Part shown: positions 33,152-41,432 of the stretch, in pieces
Layout: each line of letters begins with the position of its first letter
How positions within the stretch are numbered: position 1 is the stretch's first letter
Assembly (NCBI RefSeq): GCF_023573145.1
Contig: NZ_CP097635.1
Span: 2,356,001 to 2,420,000 of the forward strand
DNA from: Aquincola tertiaricarbonis
Lineage (GTDB): Bacteria > Pseudomonadota > Gammaproteobacteria > Burkholderiales > Burkholderiaceae_C
Length of the DNA: 64,000 nucleotides
Direction: 5' to 3'
Notes under the pieces: model-generated
What the model saw: only the letters and a program-made list of their open reading frames with translations
Told to the model about the DNA's origin: nothing
Database searches by the model: none
Program-made: the position numbers and the translations under genes

Positions 33152-34185
33152 TCGATGGCCGCCGCCAGCTGTCGCCGGTACGCCGCCGGCGACAGGCCCT
33201 GCCAGCGCTTGAAGGCCTGCGAGAAGCTGGACAGGTCGGCGTAGCCCAGCCGTTCGGCGATGCGGGTTATGGGCAGCGCAGGGTCGCGCAGCAGCTCGCG
33301 GGCCTGTTCGGCCAGGGCGGCGGCACGCACCTCGCGGTAGCTGGTGCCTTCGGCCTGCAGCCGGCGGCGCAGCGTGCGTTCGCTGGTGCTGGTCAGCCCG
33401 GCCAGCGCACCCACTGAGGGCCGGCTGTCGCCCGGCGTGGCGGCCAGCACCTGCTGCACCAGGGCCTTGGTGCCTTCACGCACCCGCCAGCGCTCCACCA
33501 GCTTGGCGCACAGCTCGTCGCACATCGCGGCCGAGATGGGGTTGGCCGAGGGCAGCGGGTGCGGCAGCCAGCGCGCATCGAAGCCCAGGCAGTAGCCCTC
33601 GCCATCCCAGCGCACCGGCGCGCCGCCCAGGTGGGTGAGGCCGGGGCAGGGCCGGTGGGCGCGGCCACGGCCGCCTTGCAGCTCCACCCGCTGCAGCTGC
33701 AGGCCGGGGCCGCCCACTTCCAGCACCAGCGAGGCCGCGGCCGCCAGGTCGCGCTCCACCAGGAAGCGGCTGAGGCCGGGCGCCAGGTCGGGCGGGCGCA
33801 TCTGCAGCAGGCACAGGCCGTCTTCGATGCGCTGCTCCACCCTCGAGAAGGCATAGCTCAGCGGAATGAAGCGCAGCGCCCGCGCCATCGCTTCGCCCAC
33901 GGTGGCGCTGCACACCAGGCCGTAGCCCCACAGGCCGAAGGTGGAGAAGCGGTAGCCCTGGCCCACCTGCAGCCCCAGCCCGGGCGGGTGGCCCGCGAGC
34001 CGCAGCAGGTTTTCCACCACCCGCAGCTCCTGCAGCGCGCTCAGCTCGAAGTTGGGGTCTTGCAGATGTTGCGGCGCAATGCGGCTGCGGGCCAGCAGGT
34101 CGTCCTGGCTGAAGCCGCGCGCCAGCCCGAACTCCAGCACCACTTTCACACTGGCGGGGCCGCGTGCAAAGTCCCAGAAGTTCAT
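33148..34185 (-). CDS. AraC family transcriptional regulator
   Basis: A 345-residue regulator with an N-terminal arabinose-binding-like ligand domain of the OruR/ArgR type (about 20-210: FGLARGFSQDDLLARSRI, FSTFGLWGYGLVCSATVGEA). The C-terminal double helix-turn-helix (about 245-340) has TSERTLRRRLQAEGTSYREV and ITRIAERLGYADLSSFSQAF plus KRWQGLSPAAYRRQ. The start MNFWDFA at 34183-34185 is the first ATG before the domain. It is divergent from an aldehyde dehydrogenase/GMC alcohol dehydrogenase pair and is the likely activator of them. Confidence 0.9.
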   Translation of the reverse strand: MNFWDFARGPASVKVVLEFGLARGFSQDDLLARSRIAPQHLQDPNFELSALQELRVVENLLRLAGHPPGLGLQVGQGYRFSTFGLWGYGLVCSATVGEAMARALRFIPLSYAFSRVEQRIEDGLCLLQMRPPDLAPGLSRFLVERDLAAAASLVLEVGGPGLQLQRVELQGGRGRAHRPCPGLTHLGGAPVRWDGEGYCLGFDARWLPHPLPSANPISAAMCDELCAKLVERWRVREGTKALVQQVLAATPGDSRPSVGALAGLTSTSERTLRRRLQAEGTSYREVRAAALAEQARELLRDPALPITRIAERLGYADLSSFSQAFKRWQGLSPAAYRRQLAAAID

Positions 34186-34281
34186 GCTGCGTGCGGTTGG
34201 GTGGTCGATTTGGCCGAAATCATAAAGCCGCGGACCGTTTGCCCCATGGACGCCGGCGCCGGCTGCCCCCACCATGCGGCC

Positions 34282-35715
34282 ATGCGTACCGAGCAGTTCC
34301 TCACCACGGACGATGCGCTGGGCCAGGCCTTCGCCGCACAGCGTGCCGCCTTCGCCGCCGACCGGCACCCCAGCTTTTCGCAGCGCCTGTCGCGGCTGCA
34401 GCGCCTGCAGCAGCTGCTGCAGGCCCATGAAGCCGAATTCGTCGAAGCCATCCGTGCCGACTTCGGCGGCCGCAGCACCCACGAGACCCGGCTGGCCGAG
34501 CTGTTCGTGCTGGAGGCCGGCTTGTCCCACGCGCGCCGCCACCTGCGCCGCTGGATGCGCCAGCGCAGGGTGCGCACGGCGCTGCATTTCCGGCCCGGGC
34601 ACAACCGCCTGCTGCCGCAGCCGCTGGGCGTGGTGGGCATCGTGGCGCCCTGGAACTACCCCTTGCAACTGGCGCTGGGCCCGGCGGTGGCGGCGCTGGC
34701 CGCGGGCAACCGGGTGCTCATCAAGCCCTCGGAGCTGACGCCCCGTCTGTCGGCCGCGCTGGCCGCCGCGGTGGCGCGCCACTTCCACCCCACCGAGCTG
34801 TGCGTGCTCACCGGCGATGCCGAGCTGAGCCGGCGCTTTTGCGCGCTGCCCTTCGACCATCTGGTGTTCACCGGCTCCACCGCGGTCGGCCGCAAGGTGG
34901 CCCAGGCCGCCGCCGCCAACCTCACGCCGGTGACGCTGGAGCTGGGCGGCAAGTCGCCCGCGCTGTTCGATGCCAGCGTCGATCTGGCACAGGCGGTGCC
35001 GCGGCTGGCGGTGGGCAAGCTCTTCAATGCGGGGCAGACCTGCATCGCGCCCGATTACCTGCTGCTGCCGCGCGGCATGACGGACGCGCTGGTGCAGCAC
35101 CTGCAGCAGGCCGTGGCCCGGCTGTACCCGACGCTGCGCGACAACCCCGACTACACCGCCATCGTGAGCGACGGCCACCGCCGGCGGCTGCAGGCCCTGC
35201 TGGACGACGCCCGCGACTGCGGCGCCCGCCTGGTGCCGCTGAACCCGGCGGGCGAAGACCTCCAATCCGGCACACCCAAGCTGGTGCCCACGCTGTTGCT
35301 GGGCGCCACGCCGGCCATGCGCGTGATGCAGGAAGAGATCTTCGGCCCGCTGCTGCCGGTGGTGACCTACGACACGCTGGACGAGGCGCTGGCCTTCATC
35401 AACGCCGGCGACCGGCCGCTGGCGCTGTACTGGTTCGGCCGCGACGCCGCCGCGCGCGAGCGCGTGCTGCGCGACACGCATGCCGGCGGTGTCACCGTCA
35501 ACGACTGCCTGTGGCACATGGGGCAGGAAGACCAGCCTTTCGGCGGTGTGGGCGCCAGCGGCCAGGGCGCGTACCACGGCCAATGGGGCTTCGATCGCTT
35601 CAGCCACCTGAAGCCGGTCTACCAGCAGTCGCGGTTCACCGGCGCGGTGCTGTTCCGCCCGCCTTATAGCCGTCTGTTCGAGCGGCTGCTGGGCGTGCTG
35701 CGTCGCTGGGTGTAG
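34282..35715 (+). CDS. Aldehyde dehydrogenase, coniferyl-aldehyde dehydrogenase type
   Basis: A 477-residue NAD(P)-dependent aldehyde dehydrogenase of the membrane-associated ALDH3/CalB group. Motifs: PLGVVGIVAPWNYPLQLALG, FTGSTAVGRKVAQAA, the general base Glu in ELGGKSP and catalytic Cys in FNAGQTCIAPDYLLLP. EEIFGPLLPV and PFGGVGASGQG are intact. The C-terminus (FRPPYSRLFERLLGVLRRWV) is hydrophobic and basic, suiting membrane association. ATG 34282 fits the family; an ATG at 34246 would add 12 residues. Five nt separate it from the GMC gene, making a two-step alcohol to acid pathway. Confidence 0.9.
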   Translation: MRTEQFLTTDDALGQAFAAQRAAFAADRHPSFSQRLSRLQRLQQLLQAHEAEFVEAIRADFGGRSTHETRLAELFVLEAGLSHARRHLRRWMRQRRVRTALHFRPGHNRLLPQPLGVVGIVAPWNYPLQLALGPAVAALAAGNRVLIKPSELTPRLSAALAAAVARHFHPTELCVLTGDAELSRRFCALPFDHLVFTGSTAVGRKVAQAAAANLTPVTLELGGKSPALFDASVDLAQAVPRLAVGKLFNAGQTCIAPDYLLLPRGMTDALVQHLQQAVARLYPTLRDNPDYTAIVSDGHRRRLQALLDDARDCGARLVPLNPAGEDLQSGTPKLVPTLLLGATPAMRVMQEEIFGPLLPVVTYDTLDEALAFINAGDRPLALYWFGRDAAARERVLRDTHAGGVTVNDCLWHMGQEDQPFGGVGASGQGAYHGQWGFDRFSHLKPVYQQSRFTGAVLFRPPYSRLFERLLGVLRRWV

Positions 35716-35720
35716 GCCGC

Positions 35721-37373
35721 ATGTCCGACGTGTTCGACTACATCGTGGTGGGGGGCGGCTCGGGCGGTGCGGTGATGGCAGGGCGGCTGAGCGAAGACGC
35801 CGGCACCCGCGTGTGCCTGCTGGAAGCCGGTGGCCGTGGGGATCACCCGCTGGTGCGCACGCCCATGGGCACCGTGGCACTGCTGCGCACGCGGCTGCAC
35901 AACTGGGGCTTCGAGACGGTGCCGCAGGCCGGCCTCAACGGCCGCCGCGGCTACCAGCCGCGTGGCAAGGGCCTGGGCGGCTCGTCGGCCATCAACGCGA
36001 TGATCTACGTGCGCGGCCACCGCAGCGACTACGACGGCTGGGCCGCGATGGGCGCCACTGGCTGGTCGTGGGACGAGGTGCTGCCCTACTTCAAGCTCAG
36101 CGAACACAACGAGCGGCTGCAGGGCCCGCTGCACGGCCAGGGCGGGCCGCTGTGGGTGGCCGATTCACGCACCGGCAATCCGCTGCACCAGCGCTTCATG
36201 CAGGCGGCGCAACAGGCGGGCTTTGCGCTCAACGACGACTTCAATGGCGAACGCATGGAAGGCCTGGGCGCCTACCAGCTGACGCAGAAGAACGGCGAGC
36301 GCTGGAGCGCCGCCCGCGCCTACCTGCTGCCGCACATCGGCCGCCGGCCGAACCTGCAGGTGCACACCGGGGCGCAGGTGCTCAGGGTCTTGTTCGAAGC
36401 CAGGCGCGCCGTGGGCGTGGAGCTGCTGCAGGGTGGCCACCGGCGCCAGCTGCGGGCGCGGCGCGAGGTGCTGCTGTGTGCCGGCGCGCTGCAGACGCCG
36501 CAGCTGCTGATGCTCTCGGGCATCGGCCCGCAGGCCGAACTGGCGCGGCTGGGCCTGCCGGTGCTGCAGCACCTGCCCGGCGTGGGCCGCAACCTGCACG
36601 ACCATCCCGACTTCGTCTTTGCCTATGAGCTGCCCACGCTGGATGCGGTGGGCTTCACGCTGGGCGGCGGCCTGCGCATGGCGCGCGAGGCCTGGCACTA
36701 CCTGCGCCAGCGGCGCGGCATGCTCACCAGCAACTTCGCCGAATGCGGCGGCTTCGTCAGCAGCCGGCCCGGCCTGGTGGCGCCCGACCTGCAGCTGCAT
36801 TTCCTGGTGGCGCTGATGGAAGACCACGGCCGCCGGCTGCACCGCGCGCATGGCGTGTCCTGCCATGTGTGCCTGCTGCGCCCGCACAGCCGCGGCACGC
36901 TGACGCTGCGCAGCGCCGATCCGCTGGCCGCGCCGCTGATCGACCCCGCTTTCCTCAGCGACCCGCGCGACCTCGACGACCTGGTGGCCGGCTTCAAGCT
37001 CACCCGCCGCTTGATGCAGGCACCGGCGATGGCGGCCGGCGTGCGGCGGGAGGTGTTCACCGCGGGCATCGAGACCGATGAGCAGATCCGCGCCGTGCTG
37101 CGGGCGCGCACCGACACCGTCTACCACCCGGTGGGCACCTGCCGCATGGGCCGCGACGACGGCGCGGTGGTCGACCCGCATCTGCGTGTGCGCGGCGTGC
37201 ACGGGCTGCGGGTGGTGGACGCTTCGGTGATGCCGGCCGTGGTCAGCGGCAACACCAATGCGCCCACCATCATGATCGCGGAGAAGGCGGTGGACCTGAT
37301 CCTTGGCCGCAGCCGGGCGCATGGAGCCAGCATGCCGGCGCCGGTAGGCGCCGGTGCCGACGTGCCTGCCTGA
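35721..37373 (+). CDS. GMC family FAD-dependent alcohol dehydrogenase (AlkJ/BetA-like)
   Basis: A 550-residue flavoprotein: FAD-binding DYIVVGGGSGGAVMAGRLSE at the N-terminus, GMC signature regions GKGLGGSSAINAMIYVRGH and CAGALQTPQLLMLSGIG, and the catalytic His-Asn end in YHPVGTCRMG and VVSGNTNAPTIMIAEKAVD. Such enzymes oxidise primary alcohols and pass electrons to ubiquinone or an acceptor. The order AraC / aldehyde dehydrogenase / GMC resembles alcohol-oxidation clusters such as those for alkanols, polyethylene glycol or methylpropanediol; the actual substrate is not evident. Confidence 0.9.
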   Translation: MSDVFDYIVVGGGSGGAVMAGRLSEDAGTRVCLLEAGGRGDHPLVRTPMGTVALLRTRLHNWGFETVPQAGLNGRRGYQPRGKGLGGSSAINAMIYVRGHRSDYDGWAAMGATGWSWDEVLPYFKLSEHNERLQGPLHGQGGPLWVADSRTGNPLHQRFMQAAQQAGFALNDDFNGERMEGLGAYQLTQKNGERWSAARAYLLPHIGRRPNLQVHTGAQVLRVLFEARRAVGVELLQGGHRRQLRARREVLLCAGALQTPQLLMLSGIGPQAELARLGLPVLQHLPGVGRNLHDHPDFVFAYELPTLDAVGFTLGGGLRMAREAWHYLRQRRGMLTSNFAECGGFVSSRPGLVAPDLQLHFLVALMEDHGRRLHRAHGVSCHVCLLRPHSRGTLTLRSADPLAAPLIDPAFLSDPRDLDDLVAGFKLTRRLMQAPAMAAGVRREVFTAGIETDEQIRAVLRARTDTVYHPVGTCRMGRDDGAVVDPHLRVRGVHGLRVVDASVMPAVVSGNTNAPTIMIAEKAVDLILGRSRAHGASMPAPVGAGADVPA

Positions 37374-37489
37374 TCACGGACGGCGCGGCAAGCCGCGCCG
37401 TGGCTCACCCGCGTCGCTGGCGCGGGCTTGCGGCCCGGCTAAGCTCTGCAGCTTGCGGATGCCATCGAGCGCGCCCGCTGGGAGTCGAC

Positions 37490-38017
37490 ATGTTGCTGTC
37501 CCGTTGCTTTGCCCGGTGGGCCCTGGCCGCCGGGGCCGGCCTGGTGATGCAGGCCGGCATCGCCGCGCCGGCGCAGGTGAGCGTGACGCTGGTGCAGCCC
37601 GCGCAGTTCACCGACGCCGGCTACAGCCACCGCACCGCCACGCCGGCCGAACTCGAGCGGCTGCAGCAGGCCTTGCAGGGCGCGCTGCAGCCGCTGGCCG
37701 AGCGCCGCCTGCCGGCGGGCGACCAGCTGCAGGTGGAGGTGCTGGACGTGGATCTGGCCGGTGAGCTGCAGATGCTGCGCTGGCCCACCGGCGGCGAGCT
37801 GCGCGTGATGCGCGAGATCACCTGGCCGCGCATCACGCTGCGCTACCGCCTGCTGCATGAAGGCCGTGAGGTCAGCAGCGGCGAGCAGCGCCTCTCGGAC
37901 CTCAACTACCTGGCCGGCCGCCCACCCGGCGGCGACAGCGAACGCTACGACCCCGAGCGGCGGCTGATGCAGCGCTGGTTCGAGCAGACCTTCGGCCCCG
38001 CGTCCGCGGCGCATTGA
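37490..38017 (+). CDS. DUF3016 family exported protein
   Basis: A 175-residue periplasmic protein with signal peptide ending AGIAAPA. The mature part shows the DUF3016 pattern: VSVTLVQPAQFTDAGY, LEVLDVDLAGE-type strand, RVMREITWPRITLRYRLLHE, SSGEQRLSDLNYL and ERRLMQRWFEQTFG. Function of the family is unknown. GGGAG five bases before the ATG supports the start. It stands alone on the plus strand, convergent with the secreted M20 operon. Confidence 0.85.
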   Translation: MLLSRCFARWALAAGAGLVMQAGIAAPAQVSVTLVQPAQFTDAGYSHRTATPAELERLQQALQGALQPLAERRLPAGDQLQVEVLDVDLAGELQMLRWPTGGELRVMREITWPRITLRYRLLHEGREVSSGEQRLSDLNYLAGRPPGGDSERYDPERRLMQRWFEQTFGPASAAH

Positions 38018-38086
38018 AGGGGCAGGCCCGCCCGCCGGCCGGCGAGACGGGCCCGGGCGCCTGGACGGGGCGCCCTGCCTGCGGCC

Positions 38087-38515
38087 TTACCGGACCGAGG
38101 CGCGTATCCAGGCCGGTGCACCGGCCGTGAGGTCGCCCACCTTGACCCCGCGGAAGTTGTTCTCCGCGGTGGCGCCGGCATTGGCCAGCTCCGTCAAGGC
38201 CGCCACCAGCGACTGGTAGGCAGGCGCGTTGGCGGCGGTCAGCCGCACCTCGATCAGCCCGTCCGATGCAATGCTGTTGACCGAGTTGCCACCTGTCAGG
38301 TTCATGATCAGGTAGCTGCCGGCCGGCAGGTTCTGCTGCATCAGGATGGCGGTTCGGCCGGCGGCATGCAGGGCGCTGGTGCGCCCGTAGTTGCTGCTGC
38401 TGTGGCCGCCAGGGCCTTGGAACTCGATGCGCACCAGGCCCGTCTGCTGGGCCTGCACCGACAGGCTGGCCGCGGCCAGGCCGGCCAGCGCCAGGGTACG
38501 AAGAAATCGCTTCAT
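38087..38515 (-). CDS. Secreted stand-alone M20 peptidase lid (dimerisation) domain
   Basis: A 142-residue exported protein (signal MKRFLRTLALAGLAAASLSV, cleavage near QAQ). The mature 120 residues correspond to an M20 lid domain and nothing else: VRIEFQGPGGHSSSNYGRTS (H38 equals the lid His that reaches across the dimer into the partner active site), then helix AGRTAILMQQN, then LTGGNSVNSIASDGLIEVRL, then a final helix SLVAALTELAN. No metal ligands are present. AGGAG eight bases before the ATG. It lies 17 nt downstream of an M20 hydrolase gene whose own lid lacks the GGHS motif, so a trans-complementing subunit is the leading idea; a diverged fragment is the alternative. Confidence 0.75.
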   Translation of the reverse strand: MKRFLRTLALAGLAAASLSVQAQQTGLVRIEFQGPGGHSSSNYGRTSALHAAGRTAILMQQNLPAGSYLIMNLTGGNSVNSIASDGLIEVRLTAANAPAYQSLVAALTELANAGATAENNFRGVKVGDLTAGAPAWIRASVR

Positions 38516-38532
38516 GCTGTGTGCTCCTGGGC

Positions 38533-40608
38533 TCAACGCGCGGCTTCGCGCGTGCGGCGGCCGATGGGGCCGGCCGCGGGCTGGACGATGCTGCCGTCGG
38601 CGGCATGGAAGCCGGCCACGGTGAGGATGCCGGTGAGCGTGCGGTGCATGCGCTGCACCTCCACCGTCGGGCTGCCGCGGGTGCCCCATTCCCAGAATGC
38701 GTGGCCGCCCGCACCGGCCGCGTTGGAGGCCAGGCTGAACTGCCAGGTGGGAACGCCGGTGTTGGCCGGCACGTTGTCGTTGAGGCTGGACGAACCGGTG
38801 CTCACCGTCAGCGTGCTGGAAGCACCGGTGGCGATGCCCGACTGCAGGCCCGCATGCACCGCCGGGTTGTCCACACTCTGCGCCACGTAGGCCGGCCGCA
38901 GGCCGTACCAGTCCAGCTGCATGGTCACCGCCTCGGCGCTGCCGTTGGCGCGGCCGTAGCGGGCGTTCTCGGCCGTCACGCCGGCCTGGAACATCGGCTC
39001 GATCACGCTGCGGATCTCGTTGAGCGTGTCGACCTGCGGCGAGCGCATGTCCACCTCGATCGAGCAGCTGGGCACCACGCTGCCACCGGCGGGCACCGGT
39101 TCGCAGCTGGCGCGGCCCACGGTGTAGGTGGTGCGCGGCGCATTGGGGCGCTGCTCCTGGGGGGCCTTCACGTCGGCGATGCGCGCGATGGCCGCGGCCA
39201 TGGCCTCGGCCGCGCTGGGGCGGCCGGGTCCGGGCGAGGCCGGTGCCTTGAAGCGCATCTCGAAGCGGTAGCTGCCCAGGAAGTTGACGATGCCGCCGCC
39301 TTCCAGGCCGAAGTTGGCCACGAAGTTGAGCGGATTGGAGCCCGTGCCCAGCGCCTGGTCGAAGCCGTAGAGCTGCTTCATGCCGGCCAGGTTGCCCTTG
39401 CCTTCTTCACCCGCGGTGCCGCAGATCCAGATGTCGTAGACCGGCTTGATCTTGTGCTTCTTCATGGCCGCGGCCAGCACGAAGCCGTTGGAGGTGCTCG
39501 ACATCATGTCGCCATAGCCGGGCACGTAGATGCGCACGCCGCCGCCGTTCTGCGCCGCGGTGGCATTGGTGAACCACTGGCTCGCGACGTTGTACTCGCT
39601 GTTCTCGACGATGCGGTTGCTGGCGTCGAAGGACAGCTCGGTCGGTATCGCGGCCAGCTGCGCGGGCGTTTCCACCACGGCCTGCGAATACGGCTGCAGC
39701 TTGATGTGGTTCCACGGGTCGGTGGCCGGCGGCTGCGTCTCGGGGTTCACCACGTCGATGTGGCCTTCCAGCAGCACCTTGGGGAACTGGCCCTTGTAGC
39801 TCTGCGCGTCGGCCCGGCTCGAGTACGAGCCCTTGATCATCACGCAGGCGTTGTACACGGGCTGGCCATCGACGATCTGCACGTCGCTGCCGGCCAGCTG
39901 GCCATCGGCGCGCGTCATCACTTCGTTGGGCGCGAAGCCCCATTCGTTGACCATACGCCGGTGGATCTCGGCGGCCGACCGGTACTCCTCGCGCGAAGGC
40001 GATGGGATGCGCACCAGCTCCAGGAACTGGTTCCAGCGCGACTTGGCGGCCGTGGGCGTGCTCTGGTCGTCGAGCAGCGCCTTGACCTGCGGGTCGGCCG
40101 AGATCCTGGCGGCGGCGGCGGCCACTTCGGCCGGCACCGTGGCCTGGTTGACCGGCGTGCTCAGGTTGGCCACGGTCCACACCAGCGCGGCGGCATCGAA
40201 GGGCAGGCTGCGGTCATGGCGCAGCGTGATGGTGCCGAAGGGCCGGGCGGTGCCATTGGCTTCCACCGCACCCAGCGGCACGTTGCCGCGCATCACCGTC
40301 GTGCCGCTGCCGGCACCGGTGAGCTGGGCCACGCCATTGGTCAGCGCGCTCGCGTTGTTCTTCACCTCAATGTTGAAGACGTAGTCGAACACCGTGCGGC
40401 TGACCCGGGTCTCGCTGACCTTGACCAGCGTGACCACGCGCCCGTCGGCGGTGACGGCCGAGGTGGCCGCGGTGTTGGCCGCCAGTGCCGTGGCCGTGCC
40501 TTCGGTGGCGGCACCGGTGGCGCTGCCGGACGATTCACCGCCGCCGCCGCAGGCGCTGAGGCAGGCCGCGGCCACCAGGGTGAGCGAAAGGGTGGACTTG
40601 GTCTTCAT
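38533..40608 (-). CDS. Secreted lipoprotein M20-family metallohydrolase with degenerate lid
   Basis: A 691-residue lipoprotein (lipobox LSAC, C20). Residues ~25-165 form an extra N-terminal beta-rich domain not found in cytoplasmic M20 enzymes. The catalytic domain has H283/D285 (VLLEGHIDVVN), D367 (VPGYGDMMSST), E401/E402 (GTAGEEGKG) and H636 (AGAGGHAFWEW), so the dizinc site looks intact. The lid (~445-540) keeps VGRAS-type and SIEVDMRS strands, but where GPGGHSxxxYG is expected it reads KAPASPGPGRPSAAEA, losing the bridging His. The start overlaps the PEP-CTERM stop by 4 nt; the stand-alone lid gene follows. Confidence 0.85.
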   Translation of the reverse strand: MKTKSTLSLTLVAAACLSACGGGGESSGSATGAATEGTATALAANTAATSAVTADGRVVTLVKVSETRVSRTVFDYVFNIEVKNNASALTNGVAQLTGAGSGTTVMRGNVPLGAVEANGTARPFGTITLRHDRSLPFDAAALVWTVANLSTPVNQATVPAEVAAAAARISADPQVKALLDDQSTPTAAKSRWNQFLELVRIPSPSREEYRSAAEIHRRMVNEWGFAPNEVMTRADGQLAGSDVQIVDGQPVYNACVMIKGSYSSRADAQSYKGQFPKVLLEGHIDVVNPETQPPATDPWNHIKLQPYSQAVVETPAQLAAIPTELSFDASNRIVENSEYNVASQWFTNATAAQNGGGVRIYVPGYGDMMSSTSNGFVLAAAMKKHKIKPVYDIWICGTAGEEGKGNLAGMKQLYGFDQALGTGSNPLNFVANFGLEGGGIVNFLGSYRFEMRFKAPASPGPGRPSAAEAMAAAIARIADVKAPQEQRPNAPRTTYTVGRASCEPVPAGGSVVPSCSIEVDMRSPQVDTLNEIRSVIEPMFQAGVTAENARYGRANGSAEAVTMQLDWYGLRPAYVAQSVDNPAVHAGLQSGIATGASSTLTVSTGSSSLNDNVPANTGVPTWQFSLASNAAGAGGHAFWEWGTRGSPTVEVQRMHRTLTGILTVAGFHAADGSIVQPAAGPIGRRTREAAR

Positions 40609-41156
40609 GCGATGGTCTCCGCTTGCCAGCGGTCTTGCCGGCGTTGGCGCGCGGCGCGCAGGCCCAGCATGCCCAGGCCGAAGGCGGCCATCAGCATCGT
40701 GGCGGGCTCAGGCACGGCGGTGACGGTGGTGATGCCCGCGGCCACCGGGTTGAAGTCGGCATCGCTGAGCAGATAGGGCAGCGCGCCCGGCGTGGCTCCA
40801 CCCGCCAGCATGAACGAGAAGCGGAAGCCGCTCACCGATTGCCCGGCCGACAGTGGCGGGATGCCCGCCAGCATGAAGCTGTCGAAGGCCCCGGGGTCCT
40901 GCAGGCCCGCAGCGGGCTGGAACACCATCGAATCCCAGCCCCCTGGCGTGGCCACCACGGCCAGGTCGGTGGCATCGGCGATGTCGATGGTGAAGCCGGC
41001 GAAGCTCGCGGACCCCGCTTCCTGGACGACGCGGAAATCCACCAGCCAGCTGCCGCCGCCCAGTGCGCTGTAAGCGCTTTCGATGACGGTCGCCTGGGCC
41101 AGAGAGGCACTGAGCGACAACGCGGCCACGGCGGCCGCAATGAACGTTCTCTTCAC
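40605..41156 (-). CDS. PEP-CTERM sorting-domain protein
   Basis: A 183-residue exported protein. The start is GTG at 41154-41156 with a perfect AGGAGG six bases upstream, giving VKRTFIAAAVAALSLSASLA as signal peptide. The body is beta-rich (SGFRFSFMLAGGATPGALPY); the tail is VPEPATMLMAAFGLGMLGLR plus AARQRRQD. First gene of the secreted M20 operon and translationally coupled to it. The short leader holds overlapping palindromes. Anchoring of the hydrolase complex at the surface is an attractive but unproven role. Confidence 0.86.
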   Translation of the reverse strand: MKRTFIAAAVAALSLSASLAQATVIESAYSALGGGSWLVDFRVVQEAGSASFAGFTIDIADATDLAVVATPGGWDSMVFQPAAGLQDPGAFDSFMLAGIPPLSAGQSVSGFRFSFMLAGGATPGALPYLLSDADFNPVAAGITTVTAVPEPATMLMAAFGLGMLGLRAARQRRQDRWQAETIA

Positions 41157-41176
41157 TTCTTTCCTCCTGTTCCGGA

Positions 41177-41221
41177 AGCCTGGGGCCAGGCTCCTCCGGT
41201 ACCCCAGGCAGCCTGGCGTAC
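41177..41221 (-). promoter_or_regulatory. Overlapping inverted repeats in the leader of the PEP-CTERM/M20 operon
   Basis: AGCCTGG-GG-CCAGGCT (41177-41192, perfect 7-base arms) is followed by a 23-base palindrome at 41199-41221 (GTACCCCAGGC against GCCTGGCGTAC, one mismatch, central A). All four arms share GCCTGG/CCAGGC, so arms of one hairpin can pair with the other. The proximal hairpin ends eight bases from the ribosome-binding site. It could be a dimeric operator or a leader RNA switch; the sequence alone does not decide. The rest of 41222-41432 shows no gene. Confidence 0.5.
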
Positions 41222-41432
41222 GGAGCGCCTTTCCGCAGATTCCGTGCCGTTGGCGGCGCGGCTTGGCAACCGGATGTAGTTGTCTCGGAGGAAGGAGCAA
41301 AGACGTGATTGGCGGGCGCCGAACCGAAACGGAAAAGCGACGCCAGCGATCTCGCGCGGGTCGGTTCTTCGTGCGGCCGCGGTGGGCTGGCCGGCCGCTA
41401 CGAGCGCATTGGTTACACCGCGCGGCGATCGA

